DNA of 64,000 nucleotides from Rhodothermales bacterium (GCA_022825385.1 JAJDWX010000030.1:78555-142554); one strand, 5' to 3'; numbered from the stretch's first letter, positions 9,119-18,102 are shown. Notes: generated by a model from the sequence alone, not told the origin. Numbers and translations: made by a program.

Positions 9119-10174
9119 TCAAGGCAACGTTTGCGTTTCGTCTACGGCGTCCGGCGGCGGCGGGGACAGCGCATGAATCCGTTCGACCCATGCGCCCAAC
9201 GCTGTGCCGCGAATCGATTCGTACAGGGGGCGAACCGCTTCCTGAAAGGGATCTTTGTCCGGCCGAACCACCGTTACGCCGGCCTCTTCGACGGCGCGCA
9301 ACGCCGCCTCGGTGGCTTCCCGCCAACGTTCCCGCTGATACGCGACAGACTCCGCTACGGCCTGCTCCACCCAGCCTTGCTGCCGATCCGTAAGTTTGTT
9401 CCAGGCGCGCGTTCCGATGAGCAAAACATCCGGCGGCGCAGCATGTTCGTCAAGAGTATAATAACGCGCCTGTTCGTAATGCCGGGACCCATAAAAATTG
9501 GGAGGATTATTTTCCGCGCCGTCCACGACCCCCTGCTGAAGCGCAGTGTACAGTTCCCCATAGGCCATGGGCGTGGCGTTCGCTCCAAGCATATTGATCG
9601 TCTGGATCGAAAGATTGCTTCGCATCACGCGAATTTTTAGCCCGGCCAGGTCGTCGGGCGATTCGACACGACGATCATGGATGTAAAAACTTCTGAAACC
9701 GGCGTCGTAATAGCACAGGCCGCGAATGCGGTACGGCTCGCCTTGCAACAAAATGGCTCGCCCCGCTTCGCCCTCAAGAATTTCCCAAAGATGCGCCTCG
9801 TCGCGAAACAAGTAAGGCAAACTGTACACCCCCATCGCCGGCACGAAATTCTCTATCACGCTCGACGCCACTTTGGCCATATCAAGCGTACCGAGCTGCA
9901 GCAATTCAACCGACTCGCGCTCGTTGCCCAACTGACCGCTCGGATATATTTTCACCCGCATGGCGCCATCGGACAACGCATGGAGACGATCCCCCATATA
10001 GGCCATCCCCTGGTGCACAGGATGCGTCGCATCGAGGATATGCGCCAAACGCAGTTCGACAACATCCTGCCGTTCGCGGCAACCGGTCCCGAAAAGCAAC
10101 AAAAAAACCGCCATCCCGAAAATCTTCAGGGAAGCCGCGTATCCGGGATATATGTTCTTCGACCGGCGAGCCAT
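9119..10174 (-). CDS. dctP: TRAP solute-binding lipoprotein (DctP)
   Basis: About 351 residues from the ATG at 10174, chosen because it gives a classical lipoprotein signal (hydrophobic run, lipobox LFGTGC) with an AAGGAG 14 bases upstream; longer readings add a basic tail before the signal. The DctP fold is clear: HPVHQGMAYMGDRL, YPSGQLGNERE, the central Arg segment GLKIRVMRS that in TRAP receptors binds the substrate carboxylate, and VDGAENNP. As a lipoprotein it would be tethered in the periplasm and deliver acidic sugars to DctQM. Gene order lyase-reductase-KdgF-DctP-DctQ-DctM points to uronate import. Confidence 0.92.
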   Translation of the reverse strand: MARRSKNIYPGYAASLKIFGMAVFLLLFGTGCRERQDVVELRLAHILDATHPVHQGMAYMGDRLHALSDGAMRVKIYPSGQLGNERESVELLQLGTLDMAKVASSVIENFVPAMGVYSLPYLFRDEAHLWEILEGEAGRAILLQGEPYRIRGLCYYDAGFRSFYIHDRRVESPDDLAGLKIRVMRSNLSIQTINMLGANATPMAYGELYTALQQGVVDGAENNPPNFYGSRHYEQARYYTLDEHAAPPDVLLIGTRAWNKLTDRQQGWVEQAVAESVAYQRERWREATEAALRAVEEAGVTVVRPDKDPFQEAVRPLYESIRGTALGAWVERIHALSPPPPDAVDETQTLP

Positions 10175-10271
10175 GCAGCGCGGCGACGCTCCTTGCGCCG
10201 TTATATCTGTTGGTTGGTAAAGCATCAAGGCAACGCGACGGGGAACCGGGACCATGTTGCGTCCATGGCGT

Positions 10272-10631
10272 CTACGTCCCTTCGAGAAAGCTTTCGCGAG
10301 CAGGCGCAAACACGTCGATCAGGCATCCCGCTTCGAGGGCCAACGCGCCGTGCCGAACGTCGGGCGGAATAAAAAAGCAGTCTCCTTTTGCGAGTACTTG
10401 CTTTTTCCCTCCTATTTCGACTTCAAAAGAACCCGATTCGACATAGGAAACCTGACGGTGAGGATGGTTATGCAGCATCCCCACGGCGCCCTGCTCGAAA
10501 CGCACCCGAACGAGCATGAGCTGATCGTCGTACCCCAGAATTTGCCGGGTAATGCCTTTATCCGGAGATTCCCACGCCACATCAGCGCTTTCTATGAAGC
10601 AACGAGTGGACGGCGCGTTCGAATCTGTCAT
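10272..10631 (-). CDS. kdgF: KdgF-type cupin, uronate linearisation
   Basis: 119 residues from the ATG at 10631 (a TTG at 10676 would add 15 residues). A single cupin: the metal-ligand motif HNHPHRQVSYVESGSFEVE and the later His in PPDVRHGA match the KdgF His/His/Gln/His set, and the C-terminal FAPARESFL resembles the PxREDFL end of KdgF proteins. KdgF converts 4,5-unsaturated monouronates from pectin or alginate to their linear ketonised form (DEH for alginate). It lies 67 bases after the SDR gene, which would act on the product. Confidence 0.88.
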   Translation of the reverse strand: MTDSNAPSTRCFIESADVAWESPDKGITRQILGYDDQLMLVRVRFEQGAVGMLHNHPHRQVSYVESGSFEVEIGGKKQVLAKGDCFFIPPDVRHGALALEAGCLIDVFAPARESFLEGT

Positions 10632-10697
10632 GTGAAAAGGGTTTGTATGCGCGTTGAAAGAACCAACGATCCGCAAGCGTACTTTCGGGGAGCGCGG

Positions 10698-11456
10698 TCA
10701 GGTAAAATACAGCCCGCCATTGATCTCCACCGATTCGCCGTTGATATACGCAGAGGCCTCGGAGGCCAGGAAAACGACGGCGTTGGCCACGTCCGCCGAT
10801 TCGCCTTCGCGCCCCGCAGCCGTTTTGCCCGCCACGTTTTTACGAACCGCATCGGGGGTAAACGTATCGTGAAACGTGGTGTTGATAAGTCCCGGCGAAA
10901 CACAGTTGACCCTGACGCCGCGGGGACTCAATTCCTTGGCCAGTCCCCGGGTCATCGTAAGCACGGCCCCCTTCGATGCAGCGTAGGCGACCGACCCGCC
11001 GCCACCGCCGTCTCGCGCAGCCAGCGACGACAGGTTGACAATAACGCCCCCATCCGCCATACGGGGCAAGATGGCCCGCGTCGCCAGAAAAACGCTCTTC
11101 AGGTTTACGGCCATTACCGCGTCCCAGAACGCTTCGTCCATTTCGGCCACCTTTTTCCGGGCAAGCAATCCCCCTGCATTATTAACCAGAATGTGAATGG
11201 GGTCTCCGAGGGCGCCGGCGGTCTCTGCGACAAGGCGTTCGACCTCGGCGGCCCGGGTAACATCCGCCTGGATAGCCACGGCCCGACCGCCCCGCTCCAC
11301 GATGGCTGCAACGGTAGCCTCCGCTTCCTTTGCGCTGGATCGATAATTGACCGCGACGGCAACGCCGCTTTCGGCAAGTTTCCGGGCGATCGCCTGGCCT
11401 ATATCGCGGCCGCCGCCCGTTACAAGGGCTACTTTGCCCTTCAGATCATCGTACAT
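10698..11456 (-). CDS. SDR oxidoreductase, probable DEH reductase
   Basis: 252 residues, classical short-chain dehydrogenase: cofactor motif TGGGRDIG near the N-terminus, NNAGG, catalytic Ser in NLSSLAA and Tyr/Lys in YAASK, ending with the usual DVANAVVFLASEASAYINGE segment. A strong ribosome-binding site (AAGGAGG, 6 bases before the ATG) fixes the start. Placed between the PL17-like lyase and KdgF, the most likely role is NAD(P)H-dependent reduction of 4-deoxy-L-erythro-5-hexoseulose uronate to 2-keto-3-deoxygluconate. The exact substrate cannot be proved from sequence. No KDG kinase or aldolase is seen in the window. Confidence 0.85.
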   Translation of the reverse strand: MYDDLKGKVALVTGGGRDIGQAIARKLAESGVAVAVNYRSSAKEAEATVAAIVERGGRAVAIQADVTRAAEVERLVAETAGALGDPIHILVNNAGGLLARKKVAEMDEAFWDAVMAVNLKSVFLATRAILPRMADGGVIVNLSSLAARDGGGGGSVAYAASKGAVLTMTRGLAKELSPRGVRVNCVSPGLINTTFHDTFTPDAVRKNVAGKTAAGREGESADVANAVVFLASEASAYINGESVEINGGLYFT

Positions 11457-11477
11457 GAAAGACCTCCTTTCTTATCC

Positions 11478-11489
11478 ATGACATGTCAT
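11478..11489. promoter_or_regulatory. Perfect 12-bp palindrome upstream of the SDR gene
   Basis: ATGACATGTCAT is a perfect palindrome lying 22 bases upstream of the SDR start codon, in the only sizeable gap (115 bases) between the PL17-like lyase and the reductase. Its position over a likely leader or promoter suggests a repressor site, possibly for the FadR-like protein of the locus. Confidence 0.4.
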
Positions 11490-11571
11490 AGCGTCTATGC
11501 TTCGCAGGCATACCGACCTCCTTCCTGTTGTTTGCAATGAAAACCGCTGAGCGCAACATGGCGAACAAGCG

Positions 11572-13779
11572 TTATTCGTCCGGCGCCCCGGCGGATGTAT
11601 CGATGAACTCGATCTTGAAATTACCCGTCCACGCGTACGTTTTTCCGTCAAAAGAAACGGTGTGCTCCGTCGTCTTGGACGGCGGCCCATTGTTCGCCAT
11701 CACGCGCCAGAAAAGCCCCCCCTCGCCTTCGATCTCAACGACGCTCCCCCTGTCGTCGTGTCCCACCACCCGCACCTCCTTGATCCGGGGGCGAGCCTGC
11801 GCAGACCGCTCCCGGGCTTCGTTAAAATAACCGTGCGGCTCAATGACCGAGGCGAACAAATGGTCGCTGGCCTGTCGGCGGACGATCAGCACAGGCTCGG
11901 ACCGCAGGTTAAAATTCGGATCGTTGGCGCCCGTACGCCCGAGGAAGGCTTCCGTGCCGGGCGCCCCGGCCGACACGATAGAGTAATACCGATGGCCGTC
12001 CAGCCAGGTAAAGCGGATGGTTTCGTCGGTTGCGGCGCGCGCCGTCTCCCAAATATGCTGATACCCGGAATCTTCGCCGAGCGGATGGAGCATTCCCGCG
12101 CGCGTCTGGAAATCGAGATTGTACGCAATAGGCTGGCCCGAATAATGAATCGGATAATCGTACTGACGCGACGCGTCGCTTGCCAACCGGAAAAGATCGA
12201 TAACCACCGGGTACGATAGCCTCTCGTCCCGAACCAGCAGCATGGTGCGCTGCATCGCAACGCCTTCGTAATGCGTGTCCGCGCGCGCGCTCATTGCTTT
12301 CGCCTGCGCCCCCTCGGCCTCGAAAAAATGGCGCTGGCCGGACGTCGCCTCGGCAGCGTCCTCGTCGCCAAGATTCTGCGTCGAACCATCTACCGCCACG
12401 GTGTTATGCGCAATGGTCTGCATCGCCCAGGATTCGTTCTCCGGCAGGTAGCGGCCCCCGTATTTGGGTTCGACATTAATCCAGCGGCCAAAACCATAAT
12501 CCTTGATCGCCTCGCGCCCCTGATCGAAAAAGATAAAATGCAACTTGTCGAAATGGCCGTGCCCGCCGCCATGTACGCCGTATTTCATCAGCAACATGGA
12601 TTCGTCCTGTCCTGTCCCCATGCGCAAAATGCCAAGCCCCCCCTGCTCGCCGTCATGGCCGTCGGTGAATTCGATAGACGGCCAGTTCATGTCGGGCGGG
12701 GCGTCGAGGGCGGCATAGTCATGGGCTATTTTCAATCCCGCACCGTTCAGGATCGCCCGATTCTGAATTCGGGCGACGCCAAGCAAACTTTCGTCCGCCC
12801 CGTACTGGCCATAGGTGAGCGCATTGGCCAGAATCACTTCCGGCGCCGCCACGTCCATGGTCCGCGAAGCGTCGTTGATGGGCGGAAAAACGCCGTTGGG
12901 AAAAGCGGTCTGCACCGCCGAATAGTGGGCTTTGCCAAGAATCCGGTCACGGTAATCATAGATGCCTACTTCGGGCTGCATGCGGTGCACCGCCTCGGCG
13001 AAATAAAAGAAAGGCATAAGCGCATAGCGGATATAGTAGGGCCCTTCCATATAATATCCGTCGGGCGAAAACAACAGGTCGAGCTGCGCGAGGAAGCCGC
13101 CCGCTCCGTCCAGTTCCGTGCCGTGCAACGCCTTTTCGACGAGCGACTGGTCGCCCATCACGTACGCGATCATGCCCACGGCGGCGACGGCCCAGGTGCC
13201 GTGGTTATGAATCCGGTTAAATTCCTCCTTATTGCGCACGGAGAACCATTCCGCCATCGGGCGAAAAATACGGGCCTCGAAGCGCGCGCGCTCTTCCTCC
13301 GAAAGCCACTCGTAGATGCAATCGTACGCAATGCTGACGTGGACGAGCCACACCTCCTCGTTGAGCGTCTGGTGAAATATTTTGCCGGGTTTTTGATTCC
13401 GCGCCAGCGGATGCGGTCCGAGGGTCGGGTACAAAACAGCGTATTCCTCAAGCATGTCGCGCGCAAACGCCGCGTACTTCTCCTCCCCGGTAATGCTGTA
13501 GAGCAATCCGGCGTAGCGCATCTCCCGGTAATTCTGCTTGTGTCGCTCGTGTTCGTAGCCGCCCGCCTCGCCCGGCTGCGGCACTTCGATGGGCTTCGAA
13601 AACGCGGCCTCCATCGTCTCCTCCGCCAGCGCAACCGCATTGTCGAGCAACGCGTACTTGCCCAGCGCACCCCGTATTTCAGCGGCCTCCTCCTTGTTAA
13701 TAAAGATGCCGGCATGTTGCGCTACGCCCTGCTCCGCGGCGAACAAAAGCAAGAAACCGGCGAGAAGAAATCGATGCAT
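11572..13779 (-). CDS. PL17-like oligoalginate lyase (heparinase II/III)
   Basis: About 735 residues. The ATG at 13779 gives a signal peptide ending GVAQ; an ATG at 13824 would place 15 residues before it. The N-terminal alpha/alpha toroid carries RIHNHGTWAVAAVG (residue ~195, Asn-His pair) and YYMEGPYYIRYALMPF (Tyr, residue ~243). The C-terminal beta-sandwich carries GGGHGHFDKLHF (His, residue ~408). These match the Asn/His, Tyr and His catalytic and metal positions of PL17 exo-acting oligoalginate lyases. The product would trim oligomers to unsaturated monomers. No T9SS sorting domain is present. It heads the - strand operon with the reductase, KdgF and TRAP genes. Confidence 0.87.
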   Translation of the reverse strand: MHRFLLAGFLLLFAAEQGVAQHAGIFINKEEAAEIRGALGKYALLDNAVALAEETMEAAFSKPIEVPQPGEAGGYEHERHKQNYREMRYAGLLYSITGEEKYAAFARDMLEEYAVLYPTLGPHPLARNQKPGKIFHQTLNEEVWLVHVSIAYDCIYEWLSEEERARFEARIFRPMAEWFSVRNKEEFNRIHNHGTWAVAAVGMIAYVMGDQSLVEKALHGTELDGAGGFLAQLDLLFSPDGYYMEGPYYIRYALMPFFYFAEAVHRMQPEVGIYDYRDRILGKAHYSAVQTAFPNGVFPPINDASRTMDVAAPEVILANALTYGQYGADESLLGVARIQNRAILNGAGLKIAHDYAALDAPPDMNWPSIEFTDGHDGEQGGLGILRMGTGQDESMLLMKYGVHGGGHGHFDKLHFIFFDQGREAIKDYGFGRWINVEPKYGGRYLPENESWAMQTIAHNTVAVDGSTQNLGDEDAAEATSGQRHFFEAEGAQAKAMSARADTHYEGVAMQRTMLLVRDERLSYPVVIDLFRLASDASRQYDYPIHYSGQPIAYNLDFQTRAGMLHPLGEDSGYQHIWETARAATDETIRFTWLDGHRYYSIVSAGAPGTEAFLGRTGANDPNFNLRSEPVLIVRRQASDHLFASVIEPHGYFNEARERSAQARPRIKEVRVVGHDDRGSVVEIEGEGGLFWRVMANNGPPSKTTEHTVSFDGKTYAWTGNFKIEFIDTSAGAPDE

Positions 13780-13822
13780 TGCGGGTCGGGGGTGGTCTGG
13801 GCTGAACGGCATGGTCTGGATC

Positions 13823-13847
13823 ATGTATCCTATAATACATCATACAT
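13823..13847. promoter_or_regulatory. Operator-like palindrome and repeat at the PL17-like gene
   Basis: ATGTAT (13823-13828) and ATACAT (13835-13840) form an imperfect 18-bp palindrome. The overlapping stretch 13833-13847 (TAATACATCATACAT) matches 13 of 15 bases of 2275-2289 upstream of the beta-helix lyase (TCATACAACATACAT). Sharing this element between two lyase promoters suggests a common regulator. Confidence 0.4.
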
Positions 13848-14119
13848 ATCAATAAAGCCAACGCCTGGCGTGAATTGCGCGACAAAATGCCGTCTCGGGC
13901 GGGCTTCCCCTGGAAAAACGCCTCCGCGGCGGCAAACGCGCAGGCCGGTTAAAAAAATAAGGCTGGAAATTTTGGACTTAAAAAATTTAGGTTTGGGCGA
14001 AATTTCTCGACAGAAAGGACCAGATTTTTCGGATTATTTTTTGTAAAATGGGGAACCTGTAGCGCGGGAAGCGTATGAATTTCGTGATTACGCCATCTCG
14101 CTACTAAAGCCCCGAAGTC

Positions 14120-14314
14120 ATGGAAAACAGAGATTTTTCTCTTGCCGACGTAGCCACAAAGGATTTCGTCGAAGCAAAGTTCAACGCCCTGCGGGCCGAA
14201 ATCAAGGCTTCCGAAGCACACATGTTACGCTGGGGGATCGCAACAGCCATCGCGGCGGTAATGACGATCACCGCGCTCGTTTCCGCCATCATGATTCTTT
14301 TTCAGGGGGTATAG
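14120..14314 (+). CDS. Small coiled-coil/membrane protein
   Basis: 64 residues: an amphipathic charged helix with the phrase ATKDFVEAKFNALRAEIKAS, then one hydrophobic membrane segment (GIATAIAAVMTITALVSAIM). This plan, a short coiled coil next to a single membrane helix, is common among small orphan proteins in accessory DNA and recurs at 36053-36415, 37350-37676 and 37746-38003. Function unknown. The preceding ~295 bases (13825-14119) hold only A+T-rich runs and the operator described above. Confidence 0.55.
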   Translation: MENRDFSLADVATKDFVEAKFNALRAEIKASEAHMLRWGIATAIAAVMTITALVSAIMILFQGV

Positions 14315-14399
14315 GGGTTCGAGTACGCGTAGCGCCTAAAGACGGACCCGACCCCTGGGCCCCGCAGCAGCGGACAGCGGTGGTTCGGGTTTGCTGCAC

Positions 14400-14485
14400 A
14401 GGATTTTTGGGCTTTTAAGGTATAGGATTGCGACCTTGTTCCGAAGCCAGCGTTTCGCCTCGCAAACGATTTCAGGTCCGCTCAT
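14400..14485 (-). pseudogene. Truncated HEPN partner of the MNT gene
   Basis: An ATG at 14485 overlaps the last 14 bases of the nucleotidyltransferase gene, the usual MNT/HEPN layout. The first codons read MSGPEIVCEAKRWLR, which resembles the start of HEPN-domain proteins (…EARRWLRxAxxDL). After about 15 residues the similarity is lost and no RxxxxH HEPN motif follows, so the gene appears broken by a frameshift or deletion. The identification rests on a short stretch. Confidence 0.4.
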
Positions 14486-14798
14486 AGATAATTTTTCCCT
14501 CGCGAAGCGCCGAGCGCAACACGGTTCCTGCAACATGGCCCCGACGGGCTATTTCTTCGGGCGTGGCCACCAAAATGTCCTTGCAAACCGGAAGGTCTCC
14601 CAGAACCTGGCGGATATGCACTGCGGCGGCCCGTTTGTCGCTCACCTCCGGCAACACGACCAGCAAATCCACGTCGCTCCATGGGTTCGCCGCGCCGCGC
14701 GCATGCGAACCGAACAAAACGACTTGCAACGGCTGGAATCGCCCCACGATACGATCCACCATGGTCGATATAAACCCTTCCGAGGCCGGGATATTCAT
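14472..14798 (-). CDS. Minimal nucleotidyltransferase (MNT, MntA-like)
   Basis: 108 residues. The polymerase-beta nucleotidyltransferase core is clear: LFGSHARG followed by SDVDLLVVLPE, giving the GSx10DxD pattern that binds Mg-NTP. MNT proteins usually act as antitoxins that AMPylate or block a HEPN RNase toxin encoded beside them. Here the expected HEPN gene at the 3' end is truncated, so this may be an orphan antitoxin. Confidence 0.85.
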   Translation of the reverse strand: MNIPASEGFISTMVDRIVGRFQPLQVVLFGSHARGAANPWSDVDLLVVLPEVSDKRAAAVHIRQVLGDLPVCKDILVATPEEIARRGHVAGTVLRSALREGKIIYERT

Positions 14799-14921
14799 TA
14801 TGCTTGCCTGGTGAGGAATTTAAGGATACGGCGGTTCCGACCGCAGCGCGGCCCCGCCCTGTGCACGTTACACGAAGCTATTTGCGCCTTTGTTCGCTCC
14901 GCCGCCGACCGCAACCCCCAA

Positions 14922-16364
14922 TCATTCCCAGTTCCCCAGGGCCTGCGCCAGGCCCATTATGCAGGCTTCGCGCCGCCTTGCTTCGTCCAGCGTCGCCAAA
15001 AAGTGGCGTTTCCATCCCGGAAAGTCGATCTCGTCCCCCAGGACGGGGTGCCACAACCCGACGAACGCGCCCCCGTACCGACGGCAGGTCTCCATCAACT
15101 CGAAAGTGGAACGGATCGCCGCCGACACATCCAGTTTCCGGTAGCCGAACAGGGTGGAATCCATGACCGCAAGCGGCATCTCCCATATATCCAGCGGGCG
15201 GTCCGCCTCCAGATCGTACAGTGGAAACGGCAGGCACGTGCCGCGGCGAAACCCCTCCTGCTCCGAAAAGCCCAGCGTACTGTCTATGCGAAAACCGCTG
15301 GCCGCCTGAAGCCGGGGCGTGGCCGCCGGATCGAACCGAAGGTAATGCTGCCGAACCGATACGGGCGGCGGCGCGCCTACCCGTTCCAGCGCGCGCCCGA
15401 GCCGCCTTGCTTCGCGGGCGAAGCGCTCCGGCTCGTCAATGGCCCGGTACGAGGGATGCAATCCGATCTCGAAATCCTGCGCGGCGATCCGGTCCATCCA
15501 GTTTTTCAAAAAGGGCGAACCCAGCCGATACGGGGTGTCCCGGGGGTGCCCCGCCCCCGCTTTCGCGAAGAACGTTGCGGTCCCGTCTCGCAAGGCCACT
15601 TCGCGCGGAATCTCCCGCATTGCCCGCCGAAACGGATCCCCCGACAGCATTTGACGGCCCACGCGCCCAAAACGCCCGCATCGCTCGCGCCAAGACGCGC
15701 CCAGATGGTTCTGCGCGAAATAGTGCATGCCCTCCCGGTACAAAATGCCGGGACGCCATTTACGCCCGTAATCCACGTCGTGGGTGGAGCAAAAAGCCCA
15801 GTCGCGGCCGGCCCAGCGGCGCGGCGAAACCGGCGCCCCGCCCGCCCGAAGCTGCTCGGCCAACGCGTCGCGGTACGCGTCTGCCACGGGAAATCGTACC
15901 GTACCCAACTGCGCCGCCAGCGAATCCGCGAAGGGAACGCGCCCGTGCATATCCCGTTTCGCTACGGCCCGCTCCTGCCACCCGCTCAGCCACAAAAACG
16001 CGGAAGCAACCAGGTCCGGGCGGCCCTGCTCGTCGGCGAAGCACACCGGAACGCGCCGCCCCCCCATCTCGCGCGTCGAGGCCTGCTCCGGGCGAAAGGG
16101 CGCGTCCCCCGCCAGAAACATCGCGGCGGCGGGCGCATGCGCAAGGGAAATCAGGCGCGGATGCGGCGGCGCTGCCGCAGGCGGGCCGTAATACGCAAGC
16201 GGCGCGTCGGGGGGCGCCGCGTCGGCGAGCGCGGCGCGCGGCGCCCAGCGCGGGGCGAGGCCAAGCGGGGTCAGGAGCGTGCGCAGGGCGTATTTCGCCC
16301 TCGGCGCAAAGTCTGGCGCCGTATCGACGAGGCAAGCGATAGGAGTCCCTTCGGCAACGATCAT
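14922..16364 (-). CDS. Polysaccharide deacetylase-like protein
   Basis: About 480 residues from the ATG at 16364; an ATG at 16409 would add 15 mostly basic residues. The C-terminal half resembles the NodB/CE4-like fold: STHDVDYGRKW (Asp pair of the TxDD-like motif), EIGLHPSYRA (the HxxxH region) and VSVRQHYLRFDP, ending with a GLWHP motif. The N-terminal ~180 residues match the extra module of the long DUF7033-type deacetylase-like proteins of Bacteroidota, which often lie near surface-polysaccharide genes. The substrate is unknown, and no polysaccharide cluster is visible here. Confidence 0.7.
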   Translation of the reverse strand: MIVAEGTPIACLVDTAPDFAPRAKYALRTLLTPLGLAPRWAPRAALADAAPPDAPLAYYGPPAAAPPHPRLISLAHAPAAAMFLAGDAPFRPEQASTREMGGRRVPVCFADEQGRPDLVASAFLWLSGWQERAVAKRDMHGRVPFADSLAAQLGTVRFPVADAYRDALAEQLRAGGAPVSPRRWAGRDWAFCSTHDVDYGRKWRPGILYREGMHYFAQNHLGASWRERCGRFGRVGRQMLSGDPFRRAMREIPREVALRDGTATFFAKAGAGHPRDTPYRLGSPFLKNWMDRIAAQDFEIGLHPSYRAIDEPERFAREARRLGRALERVGAPPPVSVRQHYLRFDPAATPRLQAASGFRIDSTLGFSEQEGFRRGTCLPFPLYDLEADRPLDIWEMPLAVMDSTLFGYRKLDVSAAIRSTFELMETCRRYGGAFVGLWHPVLGDEIDFPGWKRHFLATLDEARRREACIMGLAQALGNWE

Positions 16365-16428
16365 ATGCGGACGCAGACGGAAAAAGGCGCGGGCGAATAT
16401 CCGTAACAATACATAGGGAAAGAGACCG

Positions 16429-16688
16429 TAAGGATACGCTGATTAAGTCCACGAAGCGCAGAGGCTGCGAGGGGTGCGCTGGCAAGGAATGACGAAGCAG
16501 CGTGGCAGGCCCCACGTAATGAGGAATGACACAGCCAGCGTGCTCCTCGCAGCCTCCCGAAGGGCGCGTCGCGTCCCCGACATACAGAACCTGCGGTGGT
16601 TTCTGCTGGTTTCAATGATACAGGCATGACCTTCTTTGGCAGCGATAGCGACGCGCTGAGCGAAGTGGTTTTAATCAGCGTATCCTTA
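16429..16688. repeat. MITE-like palindromic element
   Basis: A 260-bp segment bounded by a perfect 18-bp inverted repeat, TAAGGATACGCTGATTAA at 16429-16446 and its complement at 16671-16688. A second internal inverted repeat pairs 16461-16482 with 16535-16556 (starting GAGGCTGCGAGG). It contains no credible gene and fills most of the 400-base gap before the HD gene. One end of the same element recurs at 41750-41796, so it is a dispersed repeat. Confidence 0.75.
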
Positions 16689-16809
16689 AAAATGTAACAA
16701 TGTTGCAACGCCCGCCAAAATGCGGAGCCGACGCGCCCAATAGACGTTCTTATCGGGGACGTTCCTGTCGCAAACGTCCCGTTCGCAATGCATTCTGATC
16801 AAGCCCTTC

Positions 16810-18102
16810 ATGGCCAGTCGATTCAAAATATTCTGCGATCCGGTGCACGGATTCATTTCCGTTCCGAAAAACATCCTGATGGACCTGATCGGAACGCCCG
16901 AAGTGCAACGCCTGCGGCGCATTCGCCAGCTGGGCGTCGGGCATCTTGTGTTCCCCGGCGCCGAGCATACGCGGTTCGGCCATGCGCTGGGCGCCATGGC
17001 GCTGATGCAGGACGCGCTTTCGAGCCTTGCGGACAAGGGTACGCCCATCTCGTCCGAAGAATCCGTGGCGGCGCAGGCGGCAGCCTTGTTGCACGACATC
17101 GGGCACGGACCGTTTTCTCATGTGCTGGAACATACGTTCGTAGCGGGTTACCGCCATGAAAACATGAGCCGGGAGCTGATGGTTTCGCTCAACAAGCGAT
17201 TTGGCGGCGGACTGGAACTCGCCCTGAAGATATTCGACGGCACGTACGAGCGCCCTTTCTTTCATCAACTGGTGTCCAGCCAGCTGGATATGGACCGCCT
17301 TGATTTCCTGCGCCGGGATTCCTTTTACACCGGCGTAGTCGAGGGTGACGTGGGCGTCGAACGCATCATCAAGACCATGCGGACGCATCCGCAGGAAGGC
17401 GGCCCGGATTCCCGCATCGCCATCGAAGCCAAAGGGGTCTACGCCATTGAAAATTACATTATTTCCCGGCGGCTCATGTACTGGCAGGTGTACCTGCACA
17501 AAACCGTCGTGGCGGGCGACCGCCTCCTGCGGACTGCGTTCGAACGGATACGCGAACATCTTGCGCGGGACGCCAGGAGCCTGGACGGACGCTGCTCGCC
17601 CTCCCTCCTCTTTTTCCTCAGGAATGCCCTGACGCTCGAGGACATACGCCGGAACGAAGTCCGCGAGCATTTTTGCCGGATAGACGACGTGGACGTGATG
17701 CACTGCATGAAAGCGTGCATGCAGCACCCGGATCGCATTCTGGCGGATATTTGCCGCCGGTTCATCGAACGGGATTTCTTTCGGGTTACGTTCCTCTCCG
17801 AGGCGCCCTCCGAAGCGCAGGCGGCGGCATGGACGGACCGGGTGGCGGCGTGGCTCGTCCGGCAAGGACTGAGCGCCCCCGCCGACGCCCGGAAGGACGC
17901 CGCGTGTTACCTGATCCAGGACGATACCCGCCACCTCGCCTACGCAAATGTCCGGGATTCGGTGCATGTGCTCGGCCGCAACGGCAACGTCCGCGAACTT
18001 TCCCAAACCGCCGAAGCCACAACGGTTTCCTCCCTCGGCGAAGTGGTGGTGAAGCCGTTCGTATGCTACCCGAAAGAAGTGGAACTGGATCCGGGAGGAT
18101 AA
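16810..18102 (+). CDS. HD-domain phosphohydrolase
   Basis: 430 residues. It starts with FKIFCDPVHGFISVP and has the HD metal motif in order: RRIRQLGVGHLVFPGAEHTRFGH (His), AALLHDIGHGPFSH (HD), and a later Asp in SSQLDMDRLDFLRRDS. This is the dNTPase/YdhJ-like branch of HD phosphohydrolases. The gene ends 11 bases before the SNF2 helicase ATG, so the two are one transcript. In a defence island it might act on nucleotides during infection, by analogy with known dNTP-depleting systems; this is inference. Confidence 0.88.
   Translation: MASRFKIFCDPVHGFISVPKNILMDLIGTPEVQRLRRIRQLGVGHLVFPGAEHTRFGHALGAMALMQDALSSLADKGTPISSEESVAAQAAALLHDIGHGPFSHVLEHTFVAGYRHENMSRELMVSLNKRFGGGLELALKIFDGTYERPFFHQLVSSQLDMDRLDFLRRDSFYTGVVEGDVGVERIIKTMRTHPQEGGPDSRIAIEAKGVYAIENYIISRRLMYWQVYLHKTVVAGDRLLRTAFERIREHLARDARSLDGRCSPSLLFFLRNALTLEDIRRNEVREHFCRIDDVDVMHCMKACMQHPDRILADICRRFIERDFFRVTFLSEAPSEAQAAAWTDRVAAWLVRQGLSAPADARKDAACYLIQDDTRHLAYANVRDSVHVLGRNGNVRELSQTAEATTVSSLGEVVVKPFVCYPKEVELDPGG

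Noticed and set aside
14391-16406. Long + strand open frame opposite the deacetylase-like gene
   Set aside because: Arg/Pro-rich translation with no motif; the - strand frame has clear deacetylase-like motifs.
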